Shown one piece after another: positions 47,490-58,387 of a stretch of DNA of 64,000 bases (position 1 is its first letter; every line of letters starts with the position of its first letter). The notes beneath the pieces were generated by a model. It did not search any database and was not told the DNA's origin. It worked only from the letters and a program-made list of their open reading frames with translations. The translations under genes were made by a program, and so were the position numbers. The DNA comes from Calycina herbarum (lineage: Eukaryota > Ascomycota > Leotiomycetes > Helotiales > Pezizellaceae), in the NCBI GenBank assembly GCA_001414485.1, contig LLEY01000182.1, forward strand, positions 53,841 to 117,840, in the 5' to 3' direction.

Positions 47490-48180
47490 TTAACTTTCGA
47501 AAGTAAGAATACAATCGACAGCAGCTGCCAACGTCCATTTCCTAAAGTACTTTCCCCTCCTCTCCTCTACCTCTTCACCTCTCACATCTTAAATTCAATC
47601 ACTCGTGAATCCCCTTACATCTCAGCAGTACAATACTCAACCTGGTCTCCTCCACGAGACAAATTATGCCGTGTTGTATGTCGTGTTGTACCTCCTGGGA
47701 AGAACGAACGTGAAAAAACATCATCGTCTCTTTATGATGCTTCAAACCTATGGAGAGCAGAGAATATACTCTCAACACAATAAAATTATACAAGGAAAAA
47801 ATCTATAACCTCTCTTCTCTTCCTCCAGCAATTCCAGCTACCCTTTCATTGCGAGTATTTGAAGCGTCAAGCCTCCAGTGCTGTCAACACAGGTGAAGGT
47901 ACGCGGAATTTGATGTTGAAGGAATTCTGGCACCGGATCAGAGAACCAAGAGACGTCCTTCCCACCGGGAACAGACCTACATTACTTGAATGAAGAGATT
48001 ATTTTTCGTCCAGAAGAATGAAATTCCTTCACCAACCAACACCTCCGCAACACACAACTAATTTTCGAAAGTAACAAAACAATCGACAGCAAAAACCCCA
48101 ATCCTTGTCTACATTCTCCCATCCTGCTCTCTCTTTCTCACCACCTTTCCTCTCTCAACGTCCATCAACCACACCTTCTT
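47490..48180. repeat. Diverged direct duplication of about 100 bp
   Basis: About 47493-47590 and 48062-48165 share tttcgaaagtaa-x-aa-acaatcgacagc, followed by similar pyrimidine-rich tails (ctcctctacctcttcacctctc versus ctctctttctcaccacctt). The spacing is 570 bp. Confidence 0.4.
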
Positions 48181-50202
48181 CCATACTTTCCGTTTAAATG
48201 GTAGGTAGTAGAATCACTCATGCTAGTTCCTCCCATGGATCGGAAAATGATCTTGAATGTCGTCGCGTGAACAAAGAAAGGAGCGGGAAGGCATGGTGAC
48301 CGACCTATTTATCACCCCCAAACCTCGTCAATCAAAGCCATGAATCGCCCACAAAATCCTCCAAAACCACAAAAGTAAGACTCGCTATCTAAACAACCCA
48401 ACCCCTCCATCCCCTACAACCAAACCAAAACAAGCACAACTACTTCCCCCTTCCCCCTCCCTCTCCCTCTCATTCTAAACCCCAAAAAGAATCCTCTCAA
48501 ATCCAACACCTCACTTCTACCTCCTTTCAACAACCTCAACCACAACCACAACCACACTTCCCCAGCTAAACACCCAGAAGCCCATCATACACAAACCTCC
48601 TAGCCAACTCTACCTATCAACTAGCAATAGTTCCGAAAACACGCCCAAAAACACGGAAAAAGAAACCCCCCCAAATGCCCACCCCCTTCGAATCCCTATC
48701 CACCCTCGATTTGACTTCCCCCGTTCGTTCTATCAAAACTCAAGGATACTTGACGAAAGAGACGTCCACCAGAAGAAGTCACCATAAATATACATCAATG
48801 GTTTAGATTTATGAGCCAATACCTTTGTGCACAACCTGATACAAGTGTACCTTCCAAATCAAGAATCTTTCACAAAGGTGCTCCAAAACAAGATCACTGC
48901 TTGCAGGCCAAAGAAACCGACCTCTTACTCAATAATTATTTCTTGCTTTTCTCTCATCCCCTCTTAGCAATAATTAAAAGGTGATATATACTTCCTACCA
49001 GTGAAGAAAAGACGAACAAAATCTCACATCACACATCAAAAGGCACATATATAAATAGGTGGTATACAACTTCATTCATTCTATGTCAATCCACCTTTCA
49101 CTCCTTCCATCAACCCAGGCGTAAGCCCTCAACAATCTTTCATCGCATCTCTAATAATCCTTTTCCCTGCCACCTCATCGCTCTTTTTCGGCAGATGTTG
49201 GTACAAAAATATACTCCAATGTACAATACATATATATGTAAGACCCTTCCCCTTCATTTTTCTCGTTGCTTTCGTAAGGGAGGTCCCAAGGAATAGAAAT
49301 ACACATAATATATATATATACACAGTTGACACAACCGCGACATCAAAGAAAGAAAAAAAGAACTGCATGGAAAGATGAAAAAAACCTGGCAAAGAAAAAG
49401 GTTCCTCAAAACCGTCATTCATACAATCTAGTCTAATAACCCATTTTTTTCTCCATTCATCAATTAAAAAAAAGTAGTAAAGGCAAAATGCCGCAAAAAA
49501 AGGGGGATTGGTGTTGTACAATCCGCACCAATGAGAAGAGAAGAGAAACACAAATGCATCGCAAAACTGACTCGGTGAATTCGATTTCCAGTCCAGCTAA
49601 AAATCGAAAACACGAAAAATATCCCCGCTGTGACTCCGGCCAAGAAAACAACAACACACATCATTAAGAAGAAAATGGCTCAAACGAGGAAAATCAAAAA
49701 TATCCATAGTAACCATGGAGTCAATGACGTAGTCATGATGAAAAGACATGTCGTTCTTGAATCATGGTGGTGAAACCTTCACCCAAAGACCTCATGGTGA
49801 TGTCATTTCAACCCCTCGGTTGGGGCTTTCATTTCTGTCATTGGCGAATGGCTGTTGCAACAGGGATGCTTTGAAATATGCATTGTTGCGTTGGCACCAC
49901 CAAGAACACCAAAAAATCCGGAGGTGACCCCGTGTGTTCCATGGTTGAGTCCACTAAAGGAGGGGCCGCTGCTCTGCCGAAAAGTCCCTGCGTCGGACCA
50001 TCGGAATGCATCATGCATTGACCCATGATGCCCAAAATGTTTCCGTAGAGGGAATGTCGGGTAAGGCCGTTGGGTGGCATGCTCAATTGGGGTGAGAAAC
50101 TCGAAGGAATCAGGAGGCTTGGGGGATCGGTTGAGAAGGAACGTGAGAAGTGTGGTGACAGTTCATATGTCGGTCATCTCCTATGCATCCTCACAGCCTT
50201 CC

Positions 50203-52288
50203 TCAATCATGCGCACGTCGTCTGCTCTTGTTCAATTCCACATGCTCAGGATGCACCACGCGTAAATGCCTGGTCAGGGCATCGTTTCTGCTGAATGTCT
50301 TTTCTTCGGTACAGAGCGGGCAGTGGACCTTGAGTTTACGAGCGTTGTGGATGGTGTCCTCGTGCCGGGTAAGATCGTACGGTCGGGAGAAGATGGTATT
50401 GCATGGTTTGCCGGTTGATGGATTAATTCTTTCGCACTGTAAAAATCAATTAGCCTTTACTCTTGCCAAGCCCAAAGTTGCGTATTTATTCTTATCGACT
50501 TGGAGGGGTTAAAAATGGAGAAAAGCATACCTTGTGAGGACCCGCTTGGGAGTTACGCTGCGCCGCTGAGGTCATTCCAGCTTCATCTGCCCCGCTTCCA
50601 ATCGTCGCGGAATTTCGATGCCCCTCTCTCTTGTGTCGCTGTAACTTTGCTGGTGTATCGAAACGAAGTGTGCAACCGTGGTAAGTACAAGTGTAAGTTC
50701 CTGTATCCGCCGATGCACCAGCAGGTTTCTTTAATTCCGGAGACGCAGGTGTGAATTCGCTGCTACTGGATTCCATGGAAGTCAAGGTAGCAGGGAAGTC
50801 TTCGCTAACACCGGAGAGATGGCTTGTTTGCCTCTGCGTTTGTGGGACAAACGGATATTGTTGAGGGATTTGTCGGTTTGGCATTGCCGGGGTAACAAAA
50901 TTGTAATTGTGATGCGGTGCTTGAGAGGCATTTGAATACGAAGAACTCTCTCTTCTCGACGTTGCCATACTGCCGTAGCTTTGCTGTGAAGCCGTCTCAT
51001 CGAGATCGGTTGGTCCCCGCGAAATGCGTGAAGATTGTAGATAACTTGGCGAGTGCATCTGCTGCTGCTGCTGCTGCTGTGGAAATAACGGCGACTTTGA
51101 GTCCTCCTCATTCTCATGATAGACCAAATCAACTTCCTTGGGCGAGATTGTTTTGGGAGTGTGCTCCTCGGGAGAGGTTCGGTCCAGTTGTTGTTGAAGT
51201 GCCCGCGCATCGTTTGCTGCCTTTTGTTGCTCCCTCATGTGGGTTGCCGTGCCAAATCTCACGTTCTGCTGTTGAGTAGCAAAGCTGTTTCCCGTTGGCG
51301 CAAGTGGTGAGCCCTGCCGGAACGGCGAACGATCTCCTCGAGCTGGGATCGATAGTGGAGATTGCGCGTTTGATGCGGTCAAATGTTGACTATTTGCAGC
51401 TTGAAGCGCCCGTGTGAAGATATCATTCTGCGGCGATACTGGTGTCGTCGAGATGGTATTCGAAGGCGGGGCAACGGAGGTGATCTGAAAGCTTGGGTTG
51501 TAGAGCTCATCAGCGTAGATATCCGTCATCGTGCGATCGAGTTTTGGCATTGCTCTGTAACCTTTTGGATCACAATGTAAGTACTCATTCGACCAGAAAT
51601 CTATCTCTGATATCTCACCATTTTTGTGCTTTTCGTCGTCGAACGACTGTGGCGTGGAAGATGACTCACTTGCCACCGTTGCCATTGACCTCCTACCATT
51701 GCGGATTTCTGCAGCAGGCATCAGTTCCGCATTGCCCATCTGTTTTGGAAAACCGTCGTGTGCCATGTTGAAGTTCAAGGGCGAATTCTGGTAGTAGTTT
51801 GGATAGTGTGCTGGAATGAAGTTCTCTTGTAGTGGAGTGTGAATCGGTGTTATTGGCTTCGATAATGGCTGTTGAAAGTCATGAAAGTCATGGTAAGTAT
51901 CGCTTGCAACTTGGGGATTCGAAGTGTTGGCGGTGTATGGAGATGCTGGTCCTGCTGAGCCCAAGGAGGACAGCGAGGACTCGCGGTGATGTGCTCTCGT
52001 CGTGGACGTTGGAGTTAGCTGGCCGTGAGACAGCCAGGTGTTGGATTGCTCCGTCTGCATCAGCGGTCGAGACGCACTCGAGTCGAATTGAGTTGGTTGA
52101 TAATCGAACAAAGGCTCGTCGACTCCAAAGGAGAAGATGTTACTGAGATTGTTCGACAGGTTGGAGTTGTTCGGGAAGATGGGTTGTGTGGTGTTGACGA
52201 TGTGGTTCTGGGTCGCCCAAGGTTGATCTCGAGGAATGTCTAGTGTTTGCGGATGTCGGTGCTCAGTCTGACGTCGTATAGCCAACAT
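50203..52288 (-). CDS. C2H2 transcription factor, Rpn4-like
   Basis: Exons complement(50531..52288) and complement(50203..50436) join over a 94-nt intron (GTATGC...TTACAG) for 663 aa. The first 530 residues are low-complexity (Gln, Ser, Thr, Pro, with QQQQQQQ encoded by a CTG/CAG run at about 51056). Three zinc fingers sit at the C-terminus: CTYHGCTLRFDTPAKLQRHKREGH, then CERINPSTGKPCNTIFSRPYDLTRHEDTIH split from the first by the intron, then CPLCTEEKTFSRNDALTRHLRVVH. The long first half of the second finger and the FSRPYDLTRH/FSRNDALTRH pair recall yeast Rpn4, which controls proteasome genes. I infer, but cannot prove, orthology. Confidence 0.82.
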
Positions 52289-55200
52289 GCTAGTTGCGAA
52301 AACAGTATTGTAGGGCCAATGCTAGTGGCGATGGGGACTGGCTTTGTATGAAATTCCTTTAGTAGATGACTCGTGCGGGCCGGACTAATCGGATCGAGAG
52401 GCCCCGGCGTTCTGGAATGATCGAGGGAGTTGTGGGTGGCTCGGCGAGGTCGATTACGAATGGAAGAGCAGGACGGTCAGGTGCTCAATGTAGTCATCAA
52501 CCGTGGAATGTGGCTTTAGCTGATGGTGAACAGACTCGTGTATTTGTCGTGTTCGTCAGCTGGAGTTGTTGAGAAGGTTGGTGTGTTGGTGTGTTGAGTA
52601 GCGTGGTGTGTAGTCGAGTAGTTGTGTGGTAGTAGTAGTAAGTGAGAGGGGTCGAGAAGCGGGGGGCGAAGATCTGATATAGAACAAATTCAAGATGGCG
52701 TTACCGAGGGCCTATCTGGTAACCATGTCTGTCGATGGCTCGCATGAAATGTGTGTGTGCCGGTCTCATGCCAGTTCGAGGGATTGTATCCTGTTGGGTG
52801 TTGGGTGTTGGCGATTGTGGAGTGGTGGGTGTGGTACTTACTTGGTACTAACAAAGAGCGAGAGCAGCAGAAAACTGACCGATCGCTATGACGGAAGAAG
52901 TGACCCACTCCTACTTTTTCCATCTCTTGGCATTCCTAGGCTCTTTTGGGGAGGTAAAGCGGGGATTTGTCAGCCTTTCAAAGACGAGGTCGCACCTTCA
53001 AGTGTGGCTGTGTTTAAGGTTCTGACTCCCACGACTCCACTCCCGATCCCGACCTCGGATAGCCCGTAGCTCAAAATACTCTTTCCTTTGGACGGCACCA
53101 GTGAGGCTCAACCTCAACCTCAACGCCCTACCTTTACTTTGTTCGCTAGGAAAGACACCAGCACATCACCGAGAGACCTCTCACCTGAACCCCGCAAACT
53201 TGCTATCTCAAACTCGTCCACTCTACTAGCAGCTCTACCCCGTACAGCGCATCTACCGCGAATAAATGAAGATTCTCAGCCGGCATAACACGGCCTTCAA
53301 GTGCCTTCCAGGTCCTTCCTGAACCATCTCTAGCTGGAGAGGTGTGGCTCAGTTCTGGCAGCGTAGGGGCCACCCAGCAGACCCTGGGCTGTTTACGAAC
53401 ACAACTCTTGGGGAATTCAATACAACACTACGCACGTATGTTGGTGTATGCATGGAGTTAAGGTGCTGAGGTTGGATTCCATGGTCATCGCCGTGGGATT
53501 TAGTCATTACTTCCTAATCTTCCTAATCTAATCTTGCAATTAATGCTCTAGGGAAGACTCACACTGACGCGCGGAGACATGCGGTGCTGTGAAAATTAAG
53601 CGAATCTCCTTGCTCTGTATCCCTAATTGTTCGACTCGAAGAATTAATTTAATTATCCTAGACCGCTAGAACAATTATATTTTCATTATCTTTATTCGCC
53701 TAGAAGTGTTAGGACAATTGTAAAAGGGAAAGCGCGAGGGGCTACTGTCACGAAATCTTGCAACCCCGTGGCGGCATTATCAAGCTTAACGGAAACGAAT
53801 ATCCAGGCACGGCTAACCTCCGATATTCTTCTACACAACTCCTATACCCGATTGTACATGGATATAACACTGATTATCTGATCATTCTGCATTTTATTTG
53901 ACATTCATTCCACCGAGTAGTACGGATATAATTCTTTTTCTTTGCGAATTGCGAAATGCGCATCTTACCAAAGTCCAGCTCCGACCCATCGGGCATGAAG
54001 AGAATCAGTGAGCCACCTGCAGTCAGCCAGTACACGCCAGACGCTGTACACGCGGTATCAACGGGCTTTACGTTGACTCTTCGCTTCTCGTATACCTAGA
54101 TAGCAGTCATTTCGGGTCCGAATGCGGAGTTTGAACGACTCGAACCGCGGCAGCTGATATATCGAAATTGATCACTATTCTGTTGCCTAAGTCTTTTGTC
54201 CACCGAAGTCCCAAAGGGAAATAGTCTTGCCCTGATATTGAGTTCAATGGACAATAGGACTTCACGTGTACACGCCGTGTACCTTTCAAGTACACCGGGG
54301 AGGCCAGTATTGGGTCTGGCATAGAAAGCCGTTGGGAAGCGACCCAAATCACCAACAATCCCGGCGGGCCCGCCCCAAGTGGCCGCGTCTACACAAACAC
54401 AAAGTTCTGATGGCCGAGTAGGGCAGTGCAAGTACAAGTACTCCATACTAGTACGAGTACGACAACGAAATAAAGCCAATCGATGCGAGTTCTCTGGATG
54501 CCTTGGACAGCACTTGGAATCATCCATAGTTAAAACATTTTGATATCGATTGGGTGGCAAAAACAAGGCAACACACTACTGACGCAGGGTGTCCCCTTGA
54601 AAACAGGACCCCAATGCGTGGACCCCCTTTCCAACTTTTCTTTGTGTCTTTTCCTCAACCACTCATGAAGACCCATCAGACCGGACCTTGTCAAGCTGAC
54701 AATCTTCATGCAACGTTCACCAACCAAAGTTCCCCCACAAAACTGGTCGAGGCGTGCAGATCTCTCGATCTGGCTCCACAAGCCGGTTCTGTGCCAGGGC
54801 CTTGATCCCAACGAGATGGGTCCCGTTTCTTTTTCTCCTGCAAGCGAGGGAGGGGTTGCTGTGGCTGAGTTGCAACTTGCAGAAACGAAAAGAAACGTAG
54901 CGTCTGTAGAGACCGGCTTTTGATGCATATGTCTTTCGCATGCTATCTTCCACGGGAAAGATACCTTTCACATGTTCAATTTGCGAGTCATTTGAGATGC
55001 ACAATTACTACTTCGGATCGGCTTACCATCTTGGGTGGCTGTGGCTTTTTTTTCTTCAGGGACAGAGCCTTCAATACCCGCTTCACATATATTTTTCTGA
55101 GAAAGGAAAAAGGTCACTTGGTACTCCGGATTATTTACTCCGTACAGCCTTTATCTGGAACTCTTGACTGTTCTTGTTTTCTGATAACATGACTCACTGG

Positions 55201-57494
55201 ATTTTCCAATTATCAGGCCTCCTTCATTGCGTCTTCATCCTGTTAGTCATTCCAAGATCATTATGACCAGCAAAAATCTTCCTTACTGTCGCATTATCAT
55301 TCCCCAACATTCTCATCCCACTCACTCCCCGGAGTAAATTCCGCGCCCTCTCTGGACGACGAGTTAGTAACCTGGTCAAGAGCTGACATGACAATGGGAT
55401 GGTCGTTGGGATTGATTGAGTCTGACAATATCGAAATGTCAGACTCTTATCCTCCCCTTACGAGAAATGTATTGACGGCATTTCCTTCGGTATTCCTTCT
55501 TCCCCTCCATCTCACATGCCACCTCTGCATGAAGGAAAAAATAATTCCCCGGGAAGGTTGTACAAGGGTCCAGAGGGAAGGGTGTTGAAATGTGGCTGAA
55601 CGCCCGCTCGCGTGCGCCGTGTTACGCGAGATGGAAGAGAATTCCATCGTTCGGGTGTATCCGCCGTGGAAATCCTTCTGTACCACAAACTCCTACGTAC
55701 AAATCCTATCGGTGGTCCCGTTGAGGAAGGCTTCTGGAACGCTTCCATGCATGAATTAGTGTTGGTGTGTCTCACTTATGAAAACTGGTGGTATTGATTT
55801 AAAAGGGAATCGTAACAGACCCTCAAATATCTCCGTAAGGCTGGGTGGACTATTGATTGATTTGATTGATTGATTGGTCATGTTCAGGAGCGTTCTCCAT
55901 TAGGCTATTCTGTTCGTATCGCTCAGCAGTGTTGTCTTTATTTGTGTACGAGTATTTTTATTTATGGATTACTTACATACACGAGAGCCTCGGCCTCACA
56001 ATTTCGTTCTCAACAGATTTCAGAGTCAGAGTCCAGTCTAGACGCTCTTCCAAAAGGTAAAAGAAATCCCGGAAACAAGGCCGAGTGGCCGAGTTTTGAC
56101 CGAGGGTGTGGAAAGCCGGACCGATGACGGCCGGGTGGTTATCGATAAGCCTCCCTGTTTTTTCTTTGGCTTACTAGGACGCCCTCGACGCCCCCTTAAT
56201 GGTGGAAAATAATCGGGGTCGGGTGGTATCGGCGTTGCGAAGATCCCTTTTTTGGACTCAGCCCTATGATGCTAAAATTTGGGGGGCATTTTGATTGATC
56301 ATATTTTTACCATGCAAGCCCCAGAGTTTTCTTTTTTAAGATTCTGATCTTATGAGATATTTGTTGGATCTTGGTTTTCGGGGTTTGGCTTGCAGATTTC
56401 AGGTTGGCTTGATCATGGCTTGCGCTTTCTTGGATTTCTTCGGGGAAGGGGGCTAGGGAAGTTTTTGCCACTTTGGGGTATTATCCTGGTCTTTGGCTTC
56501 TCACTGGCTTCTTACCTATAGTCGGGTATGTAGTTGTTTGTCGGTTACTTGATTGAGAAGAGCTGGAGTCTGGAGATCTTGGTATTTCCCCGGAAAAACA
56601 AAAATTTAAAATCCTTACCTCAGAAGTAGAAAGGTACAAAGGTACAAGAGCACTCGCCGACCTCGTTATGCAGCCGGCGAGTAAATCCGACCTTGGAATT
56701 TTTTATTCCCCGTTGTTACACAAACACAAAGTTGCGGTGACATAAGAATTGCGTAGGCTGGCGGAAAGAATCCCGAGGAGATCAGCAATTGTGCAGTTGA
56801 CACCAAGCACGGTAATTTGTTACGGTAGTTAATCTTGATTTATTCTTGTCTTCTTTTTTCTATCTATAGATGCCACCATCCTCGAGGTTGCTAAATGTCC
56901 CTGATTTCGAAAGTCTGGTAACTGGCGTATTGCATATTTATTTTCTTGGTCGCCGAGGATCGGCGGGTGGTTAATTGGTAATTGATGACATCGGATTGGG
57001 GGTTTTGTTGGGAATGGAGATCTTGGAAGTTGAATTGGGGGGGGGGGTTTCTATTTTGAGATAATCGAGACCGCAATACGAGTGAGTGGCCTTTATCGTA
57101 TTGATTCTTGGCTTTGAAGTTTTTGAAGATTTTCGCAAGCATGTGACTTACCTCTACAATTGGTCATCACGCGCGGATAAACTCAATATCGTCTCCTGGG
57201 CGTTTTTGAAAAGGTACGACTTTCTTTCCCTCCCAACCTCGACTCGATACGGAGAGGAGACTCGAGATTGCTCCTTCCAAGGTCGTTCTTTAGCTGACCT
57301 CCGCCTCTCGACCCGAGAGGTCGCTTCCATCTTCCCTCCTCTTTGAACCTATCTGCTATAATCTTTATCGCACCACTCGATACAGCATCAATACTATCCA
57401 TGCCCAATTCTGGTCGTGGTTATCATGAAACAATAGGGGTAGCGATTTAAATTTTTGTTATCGCGCTTTTTGTGCGCAGCCGTAGGTGTGGTTG
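52289..57494. other. Gene-poor region upstream of the C2H2 regulator (5.2 kb)
   Basis: The first several hundred bases are leader/promoter. Open frames at 53088-53288 (+), 54096-54566 (-) and 54530-54928 (-) have no recognisable motif and I do not call them genes. From about 53500 the DNA alternates AT-rich and GC-rich blocks. Confidence 0.4.
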
Positions 57495-58325
57495 GGCGGC
57501 CATTAAATCGACGTCCCCCGCACTCGCTTAGCTCTTTAAATCGACGCCTCTCTTCTTTTCTCCTAACTCGTAACCCACCGCCCTAATAATTGGTGTGTTC
57601 TACACTAATTATTAGGCCGCTGATTATCTGTAGAGATATCTGTGCTAAATAATTTATTTTTATACCTATCTTTTACGTACTATCTTTTATATAACTTTTT
57701 AAGGCTATTAATACTTATATACTACTATTAAAAGTACGATAGACCTCTTAATAGAGATAGATTAATAAGAGGAAGAGAGGTTCTAAAATAAGAGTATTCG
57801 TTAAACTAAGTATAATCTTAAAAAGTAGATAGAATAGTATTCTAGAATAGCGGCTTAAGTAGGTATTATAGTAGAGAAGAATAAGACAAGAATAAGAGAA
57901 GAGTAAGAAAGAGAAGTAAGCTAGCTCAATTAAGTAATTTAATAGTAGATAATATATTTAGAGCTTAATTATATTAATAAAAGTGTTTAAATAAAGTTCT
58001 TAAGCTTCTTACTCTAAGTAATAAAAATAATACTATTATCTTATAATATAGTAGTAGTGTACTTTTATAACTAACTTAACCACGTATATAGTTTTGTCTT
58101 TTCAAAGCTAATTTTAATCAGTCTTTAGTACTCTAATACTACTCTAATACTAATAAAGATATTTCTTATATATTATTATACTCTGAATAAGTTATTTATA
58201 GTGTAGTGTTAAAGTAATTTAGGAGTGGTAGCACAAAGCGTACAAAAGCCTAGACCCCCCCCCTACGCGAGTGCGGTGGGCGTCGATTTACCAAGACGGG
58301 GGGGGGCGTCGATTTAATGGCCGCC
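57495..58325. mobile_element. Non-autonomous Mutator-like element (831 bp) with 9-bp target duplication
   Basis: The element begins GGCGGCCATTAAATCGACG and ends with the exact inverse. A second inverted word (taaatcgacgcc) and a shared gcactcgc motif lie inside each end. GTGTGGTTG flanks both sides (57486-57494 and 58326-58334), a perfect 9-bp target duplication as made by Mutator-type transposases. The 730-bp interior is very AT-rich and shows no coding capacity, so it must be mobilised in trans. It lies 63 bp before the HET-gene frame. Confidence 0.85.
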
Positions 58326-58387
58326 GTGTGGTTGTCACTTTGATTTTCGTACTTCTGATGTATTTGTCTCTAAGCACCTGTTGACAT

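Larger units (their letters stand above)
43309..50202. other. Long gene-poor stretch (6.9 kb)
   Basis: I can support no full gene. It holds: repeated gtgactcataa words at 43530-43575; an uncertain minus-strand frame at 45133-45282; an open frame of 121 codons at 46708-47073 (+) with hydrophobic N-terminus and no recognised motif; a duplicated segment near 47.5 and 48.1 kb; C-rich polypyrimidine sequence at 48370-48700; a TA microsatellite near 49310; and the 3' flank of the C2H2 regulator. Confidence 0.45.

Noticed and set aside
53088..53288. Open frame of 66 codons with Pro/Arg-rich product
   Set aside because: Short, no start codon (TTG only) and no recognised family.
54120..54150. GGTTCGAGTC-like T-loop (minus strand) suggesting a tRNA
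   Set aside because: The flanking bases do not form a T stem and no acceptor or anticodon arm fits.
54553..54561. GGTGGCAAA, the yeast Rpn4 (PACE) site, near the Rpn4-like gene
   Set aside because: A single 9-bp match more than 2 kb upstream of the gene is expected by chance, and a similar word occurs at 43.7 kb beside an unrelated gene.
54096..54566. Open frame of 156 codons on the minus strand
   Set aside because: No domain, no splice pattern and mixed composition.
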